Positions 43,572 to 51,215 of a stretch of 64,000 nt of DNA are shown here, in pieces; within the stretch, counting starts at the first letter, position 1; every line of letters begins with the position of its first letter. This DNA comes from Flavobacteriales bacterium (GTDB taxonomy: Bacteria; Bacteroidota; Bacteroidia; Flavobacteriales_F; PHOS-HE28). The notes under the pieces are model-generated. The model made no database searches and was not told where the DNA came from. It saw nothing but the letters and a program-made list of their open reading frames with translations. The position numbers and the translations under genes are program-made. The stretch covers positions 1,466,245 to 1,530,244 of the forward strand of contig JAMLHB010000001.1 in the NCBI GenBank assembly GCA_023957375.1, read 5' to 3'.

Positions 43572-44320
43572 ACATGCCCGCCGAGCGCCCGCTGACGATC
43601 CATTGCTCAGGCCCATGGCAGGCCAGGCCGGAAACTGCGGCACCTGAAGCCTGCCACGGAAGCATCCGCACGTTCTTCGCTACGTTGGCTTCGCTGAGGC
43701 ACCGCATCAACCCATACTTGGAGTTGCTGGATGCTGATGAAAAAGCCCGCGCCGACAGGTTCAGGCACGCCCACGACCGCGAACGGTTCATCCTTGGCCA
43801 CGGCTTGCTCCGCGAGCTGCTGGGGCGCCAGCTTCACCAATTGCCGGAGGAGCTGCTCCTCCGGCGCGGCGAGTTCGGAAAGCCGTATCTCGAAGGACAT
43901 CCGGTGCATTTCAACCTGAGCGACACCAAGGACGCCGTGCTGGTGGCCTTGGCCGATGAACCGATCGGGGCCGACATTGAGACCATGAACCGCAACACCG
44001 ACCACGACCGGGTGGCCGGCCATTACTTCACCCCACCCGAAGTGGAAAGCATCAATCAAGCCGCCGACGGCAAGCGGCGCTTTTTGGAGCTTTGGACCCG
44101 CAAGGAAGCCGTCCTGAAAGCCTGTGGTGTAGGCTTGATGGACGACCTGCACAGCCTGGAGGTGGGCGGGGCATTGAACACCATGACGATATCCCATCCC
44201 GATTTCGTGCGCCTGGCAGCGCCCGAGTACCATGTGCAGACCCTGACCGTGGGGCCGGACCATATCGTCAGCTTGGCCTGTGCATCGGTCATGCGGCATT
44301 GGTACTTGGCCGTGGCATGA
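43568..44320 (+). CDS. Sfp-type 4'-phosphopantetheinyl transferase
   Basis: 250 residues. Transfers phosphopantetheine from CoA to the Ser of carrier domains. Motifs of the Sfp/AcpT group: HFNLSDTKDAVLVAL, IGADIETMNR with the metal-binding Asp and Glu, and FLELWTRKEAVLKACG. Its start codon overlaps the end of the NRPS gene (ATGA), so it is made together with the three carrier domains it presumably activates (two PCPs, one ACP). This is the last gene of the cluster; the helicase gene converges on it after 3 nt. Confidence 0.94.
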   Translation: MNMPAERPLTIHCSGPWQARPETAAPEACHGSIRTFFATLASLRHRINPYLELLDADEKARADRFRHAHDRERFILGHGLLRELLGRQLHQLPEELLLRRGEFGKPYLEGHPVHFNLSDTKDAVLVALADEPIGADIETMNRNTDHDRVAGHYFTPPEVESINQAADGKRRFLELWTRKEAVLKACGVGLMDDLHSLEVGGALNTMTISHPDFVRLAAPEYHVQTLTVGPDHIVSLACASVMRHWYLAVA

Positions 44321-44323
44321 AGG

Positions 44324-45790
44324 CTATGGCTCCTCCCCGAAGAAGCGCGGGTGGAAGTTGAGCAGGTAGAGCCGCTCGCTGGCCCGCGTGACCGCCGTAT
44401 AGAGCCAACGCACGTATTCCCGGTCGATCATTTCCTCCGTGACGTAGCCCTGGTCCACGAAGACACTTTTCCACTGGCCGCCCTGCGCCTTGTGGCAGGT
44501 GACCGCATACGCATACTTCACCTGCAACGCATTTGCGTAGGGGTCTTGCCTGAACGCGCGGAACCGTTCACCCTTGGTGCGTGCCACCATGTTGGCCAGC
44601 ACATCCTGTGACAGTTGCCGCATGCGCTGCCCGGGAAGCGCCGGTCCCTCCCCGGCCAGCACGTCCAGGATCACCTTAACCTCCAACTCACGTTCCGCCT
44701 GCCCGTCCCACCAGTTGATGGTCAGGTCGGCGAAGCGCAGCCCGTACTTCTCCTCCGTGCGGTGCACGCGCTGTACCGTAACCTGCTCGCCGTTTGCGAT
44801 CAACCCGAACGAGCCCGGCCCGGTGCCTTTTTCACGCGTGGCCCAGAAGTAGTTGTTCTTCACCACCATCAGGCGGTCATTGGCCTCCAGCTCCTCCTCG
44901 AAGCCGTGGATACGCGCACGCACCTGCTGGCTGTACTGGTAGGCGCGCTTGTTGCTGCGGCAGATCAGGCAGACCTCCTCGTCGCCGTGCTTGGCATAAG
45001 CCTCCTCCAAGGCATCCTGCAGGTCGTAGCCTTCCACCCGCACCACATCATCGAACCCGGTGATGAACTGCGGCACGATCTTGTCCGCCACCAAGTTCTT
45101 TCCCCCAATGGCCTCCTCCCCCGCAGGCATGAGCGCCAAAGTGGCCCGCAGCGCGGTTGCATTCTCCAGAATGCCCGACGCTTCCGCCTGCCTCACCACC
45201 TCCGTAAGTTCGATGCTGCCTGGCAGCAAGCCCCTATCCGAAAGGTCCTTGAGGTCCAAGGCAGGGCTGTGGTCGCTGCCCACGGGGGGCAACTGCGCCG
45301 GATCGCCGATCAGCAGAAGCTTGTTGTGGGGTGATGCGAACACGTGCCCGAAGAGGTCCGCCAGCAGATCGCGGTCGAATACACCTTCACCGCCACTGCC
45401 GATCATGCTCGCCTCGTCCACCACGAACAGCGCTTGTTGTTCCTTGTTGGGCGCCAATGCCATGCCCCGGAACTCTTCGCCTTCATCCCCGGCCATGCGG
45501 TAGATGCGGCGATGGATGGTGCTGGCCGGCGCACCTGCATAAGCGCTGAGCACCTTGGCCGCCCGGCCCGTGGGCGCCAACAGGACCACAGGCCTGTGCA
45601 TCTCCTTCAGCACTTTCACCAAGGCACCCACCAAGGTGGTCTTGCCAGTGCCTGCATATCCCTTCAACACCAAGGTGGCCCTGGGCTTCTCCGTGCCCAG
45701 CAAACGCTCTAGGGCGCGCATGGCCTTGTGCTGGCCTTCCGTTGGGGCGTGCCCCATGCGGTCCACGAGCTGCTCGCACAGGCCTTGCAT
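44324..45790 (-). CDS. RecD-like ATP-dependent DNA helicase (SF1)
   Basis: 488 residues from the ATG at 45790 (MQGLCEQLVDRMGHAPTEGQ). Motifs: Walker A GYAGTGKTT at about residue 45, LLAPTGRAAKVLS, Walker B LFVVDEASMI, LLIGDPAQLPPVG, and the C-terminal TAVTRASERLYLLNFHP (motif VI) after YAVTCHKAQGGQWKSVFVD. This is a RecD/TraA-like helicase widespread in Bacteroidota, without the RecB/RecC partners nearby. The frame stays open upstream to a GTG at 46075 (ATG at 46069), but that extension is low in complexity and has no family match, while Walker A sits at the usual place with the shorter start and a GAACTTCG box lies just upstream of it. Confidence 0.86.
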   Translation of the reverse strand: MQGLCEQLVDRMGHAPTEGQHKAMRALERLLGTEKPRATLVLKGYAGTGKTTLVGALVKVLKEMHRPVVLLAPTGRAAKVLSAYAGAPASTIHRRIYRMAGDEGEEFRGMALAPNKEQQALFVVDEASMIGSGGEGVFDRDLLADLFGHVFASPHNKLLLIGDPAQLPPVGSDHSPALDLKDLSDRGLLPGSIELTEVVRQAEASGILENATALRATLALMPAGEEAIGGKNLVADKIVPQFITGFDDVVRVEGYDLQDALEEAYAKHGDEEVCLICRSNKRAYQYSQQVRARIHGFEEELEANDRLMVVKNNYFWATREKGTGPGSFGLIANGEQVTVQRVHRTEEKYGLRFADLTINWWDGQAERELEVKVILDVLAGEGPALPGQRMRQLSQDVLANMVARTKGERFRAFRQDPYANALQVKYAYAVTCHKAQGGQWKSVFVDQGYVTEEMIDREYVRWLYTAVTRASERLYLLNFHPRFFGEEP

Positions 45791-46080
45791 GTGCGCGAAG
45801 TTCGTCAGCCCGTCGGGAACCGCAGCGCGCCGGGCTTGCCCAAGCAGCTCAAAACGATCCTCCGGGCTGTATGGGATCTTTCCACCACCTCTTCCCTTGA
45901 CCGGCCCCCAGGTGGCCAACGGCCCGGCGGGCCCGGCCGCCACCAGTGTACAATCGGAAATGGAAGATGCCTCGCGGCGCAAGGCATCGGCTTCAGGCTC
46001 CGACTTCGGGGGAACTGCGCAGGATGCGGCCCTGCGTAGTTCCTTTGCATTCCGTGGCAATTTGGCCATCTTCACCGTCC

Positions 46081-46881
46081 ATGCTCGAAGAAATCATTCA
46101 TCCGCAGTACGACCCGGCCCGCGAGCACGCTTGGCACCTGAGCTGTTGGCTCGCACCCGGCAGGCAGGCCTGGTGCGTGCACGACAAGGCCAACGGCACC
46201 GTGGTGGCGCTCGCAGGCGTCAGCGGCGATGCCCTTCCCCTGGCCCGGCAGCTTCCGGAACGCCCGGCCAGCGTTTCCTTCACGGCCATGCCGGAGATCA
46301 GCACCCTGGTGCCACAAAGCTCCTTGGTGCCCGGCACCGAACTGCAACACCTCAAGCTGGTGCACGGCACCGTGCCCACGGGCCTGTTGCGCGACGAGCC
46401 CATCGGCACGGCGGGGGCGCAATGCATCTATCTGCACGATGAAACTGCCGAACGGAAGCTGCTGGACCAATTCCCCGGTGCCCGATCGCTCCCGCTGCAA
46501 GCCATCTTGGTGAACCATGCCCTTTCCCATTCGGCGGAAGGCGCCGTGGCCGTGCTCCACCGCACCGCCACCCGGTTGGATGCGGTGCTGGCCCGGGGCA
46601 ACCAATTGCTGCTGAGCAACACGTTCTTCGCCACCACGCCCGAGGACGTACTGTATTACGCCCTGTTCTGCGTGAAGCAGTGCAGCCTGCAGCCTGCCAC
46701 CGTGCAATTGCGCGTCGGGGGCACCCATCTATCAGACCCCGAAGAACACCTGTTGGCCAATTACTTCGAAAAGGGGCCGGTGCCCTCCACCGCGGCGGGG
46801 GATCCCATGCTCGGCGGCCTTCGGCCCACCAACGCGCACCACTGGACGGCGCTGATCGAACAATTCGCATGCGCATCATAG
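46081..46881 (+). CDS. DUF3822 family protein
   Basis: 266 residues, cytoplasmic, no signal peptide. Contains segments such as YDPAREHAWHLSCWL, LSNTFFATTPEDVLYYALFCVKQC and LRVGGTHLSDPEEHLLANYF, typical of DUF3822, an actin/hexokinase-like fold protein group of Bacteroidota nearly always next to rsmD and coaD. The start at 46081 was chosen from the N-terminus (MLEEIIHPQYDP). Its 3' end overlaps rsmD by 13 nt. Molecular role unknown; the context suggests a link to ribosome assembly. Confidence 0.85.
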   Translation: MLEEIIHPQYDPAREHAWHLSCWLAPGRQAWCVHDKANGTVVALAGVSGDALPLARQLPERPASVSFTAMPEISTLVPQSSLVPGTELQHLKLVHGTVPTGLLRDEPIGTAGAQCIYLHDETAERKLLDQFPGARSLPLQAILVNHALSHSAEGAVAVLHRTATRLDAVLARGNQLLLSNTFFATTPEDVLYYALFCVKQCSLQPATVQLRVGGTHLSDPEEHLLANYFEKGPVPSTAAGDPMLGGLRPTNAHHWTALIEQFACAS

Positions 46882-47417
46882 CTGGCCGCTTCAAAGGCAG
46901 GCGGATCCTGCCTCCCAAGGAGATCAAGGCGCGGCCCACCACCGATTTCGCCAAGGAGGCCCTCTTCAACATCCTCCAGCACTCCATTCCGTTGGAGGAG
47001 ATCCGGGTGCTGGACCTCTTCGCCGGTGCCGGCGGCATCTCCCTGGAATTCCTGAGCCGCGGCGCCTCGGAAGTGATCAGCGTGGAACAGGACCCCCTGC
47101 TGCACCGGTTCCACCAGCACACGGCGGCCGTGCTGGGCACCACCAACTGGCACGCGGTAAAAGCCGATGCCTTCCAATTCCTGTCCGCAGCCCGGGGCCC
47201 GTTCGATGTGATCTTTGCCGACCCCCCGTTCCAAATGGCCCATACCAGGGATATCCCGGAACGGGTACGCGAGGGCGCCCTGCTGGCCCCCGACGGCCTG
47301 TTGATCGTGGAGCACCACAAGCAACTGGACCTGTCCACGGATCCCTGGTTCGATGTTTGCCGCAAGTACAGCAACATCCACTTCAGCTTCTTCACCCCGA
47401 AAGACCGAACATCATGA
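46869..47417 (+). CDS. rsmD: 16S rRNA (guanine966-N2)-methyltransferase
   Basis: 182 residues from the ATG at 46869 (MRIIAGRFKGRRILPP). Modifies G966 of 16S rRNA in the small subunit. Motifs: RPTTDFAKEALFNIL, the SAM-binding loop VLDLFAGAGGISLEFLSRGA, and the catalytic FDVIFADPPF. Overlaps the DUF3822 gene upstream and coaD downstream (ATGA), so it is part of a tightly coupled operon. Standard length. Confidence 0.94.
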   Translation: MRIIAGRFKGRRILPPKEIKARPTTDFAKEALFNILQHSIPLEEIRVLDLFAGAGGISLEFLSRGASEVISVEQDPLLHRFHQHTAAVLGTTNWHAVKADAFQFLSAARGPFDVIFADPPFQMAHTRDIPERVREGALLAPDGLLIVEHHKQLDLSTDPWFDVCRKYSNIHFSFFTPKDRTS

Positions 47418-47890
47418 GCATTTCCGCAAGGACCGAAAACAGGATCGCCGTCTTCCCCGGATCGTTCGACCCGGTGACCATCGGGCACGTGAGCATCGTG
47501 GAACGCGCCTTGCCCCTGTTCGACCGGATCGTGGTGGCCATCGGCGTCAACAACAGCAAACACTACATGTTCCCCTTGGAACAGCGGTTGGAATGGCTGC
47601 GCCGATCCTTTCAGGCATTCCCGAACGTGGAGACCATTTCCTTTGAAGGGCTGACGGCCGACCTGTGCATGAAATTAGGGGCGCAGTACGTGGTACGGGG
47701 GCTGCGCAACAGCACCGACCACGGGGTGGAACGCAGCATAGCCCTGATGAACCATGCACTGCGCGGCGTGGAGACCATCTTCCTGCCCGCCCTGCCCGAG
47801 CATGCGCACATCAGCAGCACCATTGTGCGTGAACTGATGGCCAATAAGGCCGACGTTTCGGCGTTCGTTCCTGCGGCCGTGCGCCCATGA
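47414..47890 (+). CDS. coaD: Phosphopantetheine adenylyltransferase
   Basis: 158 residues from the ATG at 47414. Fourth step of coenzyme A synthesis: 4'-phosphopantetheine plus ATP to dephospho-CoA. Motifs: FPGSFDPVTIGHVSIVERA with the TxxH nucleotidyl-transfer signature, YVVRGLRNSTDHGVE and HISSTIVRELM. Starts within the rsmD stop and ends within the start of the next gene, so four genes are coupled. Its product feeds the CoA needed by the PPTase at 43568, though this may only be coincidence of location. Confidence 0.96.
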   Translation: MSISARTENRIAVFPGSFDPVTIGHVSIVERALPLFDRIVVAIGVNNSKHYMFPLEQRLEWLRRSFQAFPNVETISFEGLTADLCMKLGAQYVVRGLRNSTDHGVERSIALMNHALRGVETIFLPALPEHAHISSTIVRELMANKADVSAFVPAAVRP

Positions 47891-49404
47891 TGCGATCCGT
47901 TACTGCCTTCGTGTGCCTGCTGTCCTGCCTGCTGGCTTGGGGCGGCCCGGTCCGCTTGCAAGTGGATGCGCCAAGCTTCCCGGGCAGGCAGGCAACGCTT
48001 TACCGGTACATGGACGCCTTCACGCAACGCCTGGAACCGATCGCAACGGGCTTCACCGACAGCACCGGCCGCGCCACGCTGCAAGCCGAGGTGGAGGGAA
48101 CCTGCAAAGCCCTGTTGCGCGTCGGTGATGCCTCGGCCGACCTTTGGCTGCGCAGTGGCAACTACCACATACAGCTTCCTCCCTTGGCCAGCCGGGCAGG
48201 AGCTTTGAGCGGCGCCGTACGCGTAGACCCCACTTTCATCGACCTGGACGCCCTGGACGTGAACGCGCTCGTGGGCGACCTGAACAGCCGCTTGGATGCC
48301 TTCCTGGCCGAAGGACTGGCCACGGATGCGGAGGCCGGCATGCAAGCCGTGGCAGAGGCCCGAAAAGCAGCCGGTGGCCTGCGGCCCGACACCGCCGGGG
48401 CCGGCCGGGGTTTGTACCTCTCCCCCACCTGGAGCCCGGCCCGCGTGGACACCTTTGCCGGGAAGCTGCGCACCTTCTATGCGGAAGTGCACGACCCCTG
48501 GTTCAAGCAGGACTTGGAATACGGCATCGCCGGCCTGTACCTGGGGCCCCGGACGAAGGACCGCGAGCTGTTCGTGCGCTACTTGAAGGACAGGCCCGTA
48601 CTGTACGATGTGCCTGAGTACATCCGCTTCTTTTCCAACTTCTACAAGGACTTCCTGCTCGGCACGCCGTTCCGCAGCCAGCCGGAGGCGCTGCTGCGCC
48701 AAGTGAACGAAGGCCGCACGGACAGCTTGATGGCCATGCTGGCAGTGAACGACTTCCTGCAGGACGGGCGCCTGAAGGAGCTGGTGTTGATCACGAACCT
48801 CTACGCCAACCGCGGGCTGGCGCTTTTCAACGAGGCCGGCATAGCCAAGATCTTGCGCCACGTGGAGCAGCATTCCCCATTCCCGGAGCACCGGCAGATC
48901 GCCTCCAACATGTTGTGGGACCTTACGTCCATGGCCGTGGGATCGCAGGTGCCGCACGTGGACCTGCTTGCAGCCGAAGGCCTGCCTTTTGCCATGGACA
49001 GCATGGTGCGGGGCGATGTATGCGCATTGGTGGTGGCGCCGGGCAATACATACAGTGAACAGGAACTGGCCGCCATCACCGGACTGGTGAAGGAGCACGG
49101 CCGCTACGTGCACTTCGTGTACATCGCCCTTGACGCGCGACCGGAAGCGCTGGCCGGCGTGCGGCGATCGCACATGCCCGCCATGGGCACATGGGTCGTT
49201 CCCGCCGATCAGCATGCCTTCCTGAACGCTTGGCGCATCCGCAGTGCGCCCATGCTGCTCATGCTGCACGAAGGCACCCTTACCGCTTCGCCCGGTCCAT
49301 TGCCCAGCAAGGGCTTGGCTGCCGTACTGCACAAATTGAAGACCGAACAGGATGCCAAGCGGCGGCTCAGCCCCGATCGCGGCACGAGACCTCCCAAGCA
49401 TTGA
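47887..49404 (+). CDS. Hypothetical secreted protein, possibly thioredoxin-fold C-terminus
   Basis: 505 residues. Signal peptide (MMRSVTAFVCLLSCLLAWG), a beta-rich N-terminal part (RLQVDAPSFPGRQATLYRYMD, IATGFTDSTGRATLQAEV) as in the DUF4369 type, a long helical middle, and a C-terminal part (VCALVVAPGNTYSEQELAAITGL, RSAPMLLMLHEGTL) that may be a degenerate thioredoxin fold without a CxxC. Start codon overlaps the coaD stop; a second ATG follows immediately. Probably periplasmic or outer-membrane associated. Ends overlapping the convergent NUDIX gene by 38 nt. No function can be assigned. Confidence 0.7.
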   Translation: MMRSVTAFVCLLSCLLAWGGPVRLQVDAPSFPGRQATLYRYMDAFTQRLEPIATGFTDSTGRATLQAEVEGTCKALLRVGDASADLWLRSGNYHIQLPPLASRAGALSGAVRVDPTFIDLDALDVNALVGDLNSRLDAFLAEGLATDAEAGMQAVAEARKAAGGLRPDTAGAGRGLYLSPTWSPARVDTFAGKLRTFYAEVHDPWFKQDLEYGIAGLYLGPRTKDRELFVRYLKDRPVLYDVPEYIRFFSNFYKDFLLGTPFRSQPEALLRQVNEGRTDSLMAMLAVNDFLQDGRLKELVLITNLYANRGLALFNEAGIAKILRHVEQHSPFPEHRQIASNMLWDLTSMAVGSQVPHVDLLAAEGLPFAMDSMVRGDVCALVVAPGNTYSEQELAAITGLVKEHGRYVHFVYIALDARPEALAGVRRSHMPAMGTWVVPADQHAFLNAWRIRSAPMLLMLHEGTLTASPGPLPSKGLAAVLHKLKTEQDAKRRLSPDRGTRPPKH

Positions 49405-50005
49405 TCACCGGCAGCAGCGAAGCATAGGTGTCCGACCGCAGGTCCACCAGGTCTTCCGGCCCCACCCACCGCACGGCATCAATATCCTCTTCCGCTTGGG
49501 CCGTCAACGGTTCCGCTGCATCGCCTTCCATCAGGAACCAATGCGTGCACTTCAGATGCCTCTCGCCGTTGCGCGGGTACGTATGCCAGGTTTCGCACAG
49601 CGGCCGCAGCACCTTTAACCGTTGCAAGCCGCATTCCTCCTGCACTTCCCGCACTGCGGCAGCTTCCAGCTCCTCCCCCGGCTCCACCTTGCCCTTGGGC
49701 AGGTCCCAGCGGCCTAAGCGGTGAATGGCCAGCAAGCGCCCGGCCTGGTCCTGCACCGCACCACCCGCGGCCTGCACCAAGCGGTGCCCTTCGCGGAACC
49801 ACCGCCACAGCGCATCGGCATCATCGCCAAACACGTGCATGGAGCCAAGGTCCTCCACGGTGGCCAAGGTGTGCCAAGCCCTGGACATCTCCCTGGCGTC
49901 CTCCACGCGAAGGACCAGCCCATTGCGCGGAATTGTCAACAAGTTTGGCCGTGTGCCGATCACAAACGGCTTGCCCTCGATATGGACGGTATAATTTCGC
50001 GCCAT
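49367..50005 (-). CDS. NUDIX hydrolase
   Basis: 212 residues from the ATG at 50005 (MARNYTVHIEGKPFVIG). The NUDIX box is complete: GKVEPGEELEAAAVREVQEECGL (split: G-x5-E-x7-REVQEE-x-G). The N-terminal 70 residues are an additional domain of unknown role found in Bacteroidota homologues next to pyrE. It would hydrolyse a nucleoside diphosphate linked to another group. Its start codon overlaps that of the divergent pyrE gene, and its end overlaps the hypothetical secreted gene by 38 nt. Confidence 0.88.
   Translation of the reverse strand: MARNYTVHIEGKPFVIGTRPNLLTIPRNGLVLRVEDAREMSRAWHTLATVEDLGSMHVFGDDADALWRWFREGHRLVQAAGGAVQDQAGRLLAIHRLGRWDLPKGKVEPGEELEAAAVREVQEECGLQRLKVLRPLCETWHTYPRNGERHLKCTHWFLMEGDAAEPLTAQAEEDIDAVRWVGPEDLVDLRSDTYASLLPVINAWEVSCRDRG
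49971..49999 (+). promoter_or_regulatory. Promoter of pyrE (-33 TTG and -7 TAATTTCG)
   Basis: TTG at 49971-49973 and TAATTTCG at 49992-49999, 18 nt apart, within the coding sequence of the divergent NUDIX gene. The -7 box ends 4 nt before the pyrE ATG, predicting a leaderless mRNA. Confidence 0.55.
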
Positions 50006-50708
50006 GGATCCCCTTCTTGATCCGGCGCTGAAGATCGCCGAATTCCTGTTACGCATCAAAGCCGTCCGGCTCGAACCGAAAAAACCCTTCACCTGGGCCA
50101 GTGGTTGGAAGAGCCCGATCTATTGCGACAACCGGAAGATCCTGGGCCATCCGGTGATGCGCACGTTCATCCGCCAGCAGTTCGTGGAAAAGATCAATAA
50201 AGAGTTCGGCAAGCCCGACATGATCGCCGGCGTGGCAACGGGCGGCATCGCCCATGGTGTACTGGTGGCGCAGGAAATGGGGCTTCCTTTCGCCTATGTG
50301 CGCAGTTCCGAAAAGGCCCACGGCATGAGGAACACCGTGGAGGGAGACCTCACCCAGGGGCGCAATGCCGTGGTGGTGGAAGACCTGGTAAGCACCGGCA
50401 AGAGCAGCTTGACCGCCGTGTCCTCCCTGCGCGACGCGGACATCGAGGTGAAGGGCATGGTGAGCATCTTTACATACGGCCTGAAGGAAGCCACCGAAGC
50501 CTTCGGCAAGGCCAAGGTGCGCCTGCACGCCTTGACCAACTACAACATCCTGCTGCAGCAAGCCATTGCGGACGGCTACATCTCCGAGAAGGACATGGCG
50601 CCGCTGAAGCGGTGGCGTGAAGACCCTGCCAAATGGCAAGGCGTGGGGGAGGTCGGCGATCAAGGAGCCGCTGCAGGCAGATCCATGGCGGGCAAGCCCT
50701 CCAAGTGA
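50004..50708 (+). CDS. pyrE: Orotate phosphoribosyltransferase
   Basis: 234 residues. Converts orotate and PRPP to orotidine 5'-phosphate in pyrimidine synthesis. Motifs: FTWASGWKSPIYCDNRKILG near residue 30, IAGVATGGIAHGVLVAQ, and the PRPP loop NAVVVEDLVSTGKSSL. About 20 residues longer at the C-terminus than usual (VGDQGAAAGRSMAGKPSK), with no visible domain. Its ATG at 50004 and the NUDIX ATG at 50005 share two bases in CCATGG. Followed after 2 nt by an SRPBCC gene, likely operon. Confidence 0.94.
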   Translation: MDPLLDPALKIAEFLLRIKAVRLEPKKPFTWASGWKSPIYCDNRKILGHPVMRTFIRQQFVEKINKEFGKPDMIAGVATGGIAHGVLVAQEMGLPFAYVRSSEKAHGMRNTVEGDLTQGRNAVVVEDLVSTGKSSLTAVSSLRDADIEVKGMVSIFTYGLKEATEAFGKAKVRLHALTNYNILLQQAIADGYISEKDMAPLKRWREDPAKWQGVGEVGDQGAAAGRSMAGKPSK

Positions 50709-50710
50709 AC

Positions 50711-51118
50711 ATGGGCATGAGCACGATACAGAGCAAGACCGTGGCCATTGCCCGCCCTGCGGAAGCACTGTTCCGGTTCCTCCAGGACATGAACAACTTC
50801 CAACAGCTGCTGCCACAGGACCGCATCAGCGAATGGAAAAGCGACGGCAAGAGTTGTTCCTTCAAGGTGCAGGGTGCCGCCACCATCGGCCTGGAGCTGG
50901 ACGGAGGCACGCCGAATTCCTTGGTGCGGATGAAGAGCACCGACCGCTCGCCCTTTGCCTTCACACTGGATGTCCACCTGGCCGAAAAAGGAGAAGGGAC
51001 CGAAGCCTATCAACTCTTCCAAGCCGACCTGAACCCCTTGTTGAAGATGATGGTGGAGAAGCCGCTGCAGAATCTCTTCGATCATATCGCGGACAAGATG
51101 GTGGCGTTACACGGGTGA
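50711..51118 (+). CDS. SRPBCC-like small protein
   Basis: 135 residues (MGMSTIQSKTVAIARPAEAL), starting 2 nt after the pyrE stop. The pattern (N-terminal strand, two short helices PAEALFRFLQDMNNFQQLLP, long C-terminal helix LLKMMVEKPLQNLFDHIADKM) fits the SRPBCC/START fold, which binds hydrophobic ligands. The same pyrE-SRPBCC pairing occurs in other Bacteroidota. Ligand and role unknown. An in-frame ATG two codons later is an alternative start. Confidence 0.75.
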   Translation: MGMSTIQSKTVAIARPAEALFRFLQDMNNFQQLLPQDRISEWKSDGKSCSFKVQGAATIGLELDGGTPNSLVRMKSTDRSPFAFTLDVHLAEKGEGTEAYQLFQADLNPLLKMMVEKPLQNLFDHIADKMVALHG

Positions 51119-51215
51119 TCCGGCCGGCACGTTGCCCGCGCAATTGCCAATTCGATCAATGGACCGCAGCCTGCCGTTCGAGTCCATGTGATCTTCGCGG
51201 CCCAGCACATGCCCC

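Noticed and set aside
41970-43643. A 557-codon minus-strand open frame opposite the C-A-PCP-TE gene
   Set aside because: Antisense shadow without any recognised motif.
45791-46075. N-terminal extension of the RecD-like helicase to 46075
   Set aside because: The extension is low in complexity and places Walker A about 95 residues later than in the family; the ATG at 45790 fits better. Not completely excluded. I see no other gene in this 290-nt stretch.
47611-49401. A 596-codon minus-strand open frame opposite the 505-residue secreted protein
   Set aside because: The plus frame has a signal peptide and is coupled to coaD; the minus frame overlaps coaD and is His/Gln/Gly-rich.
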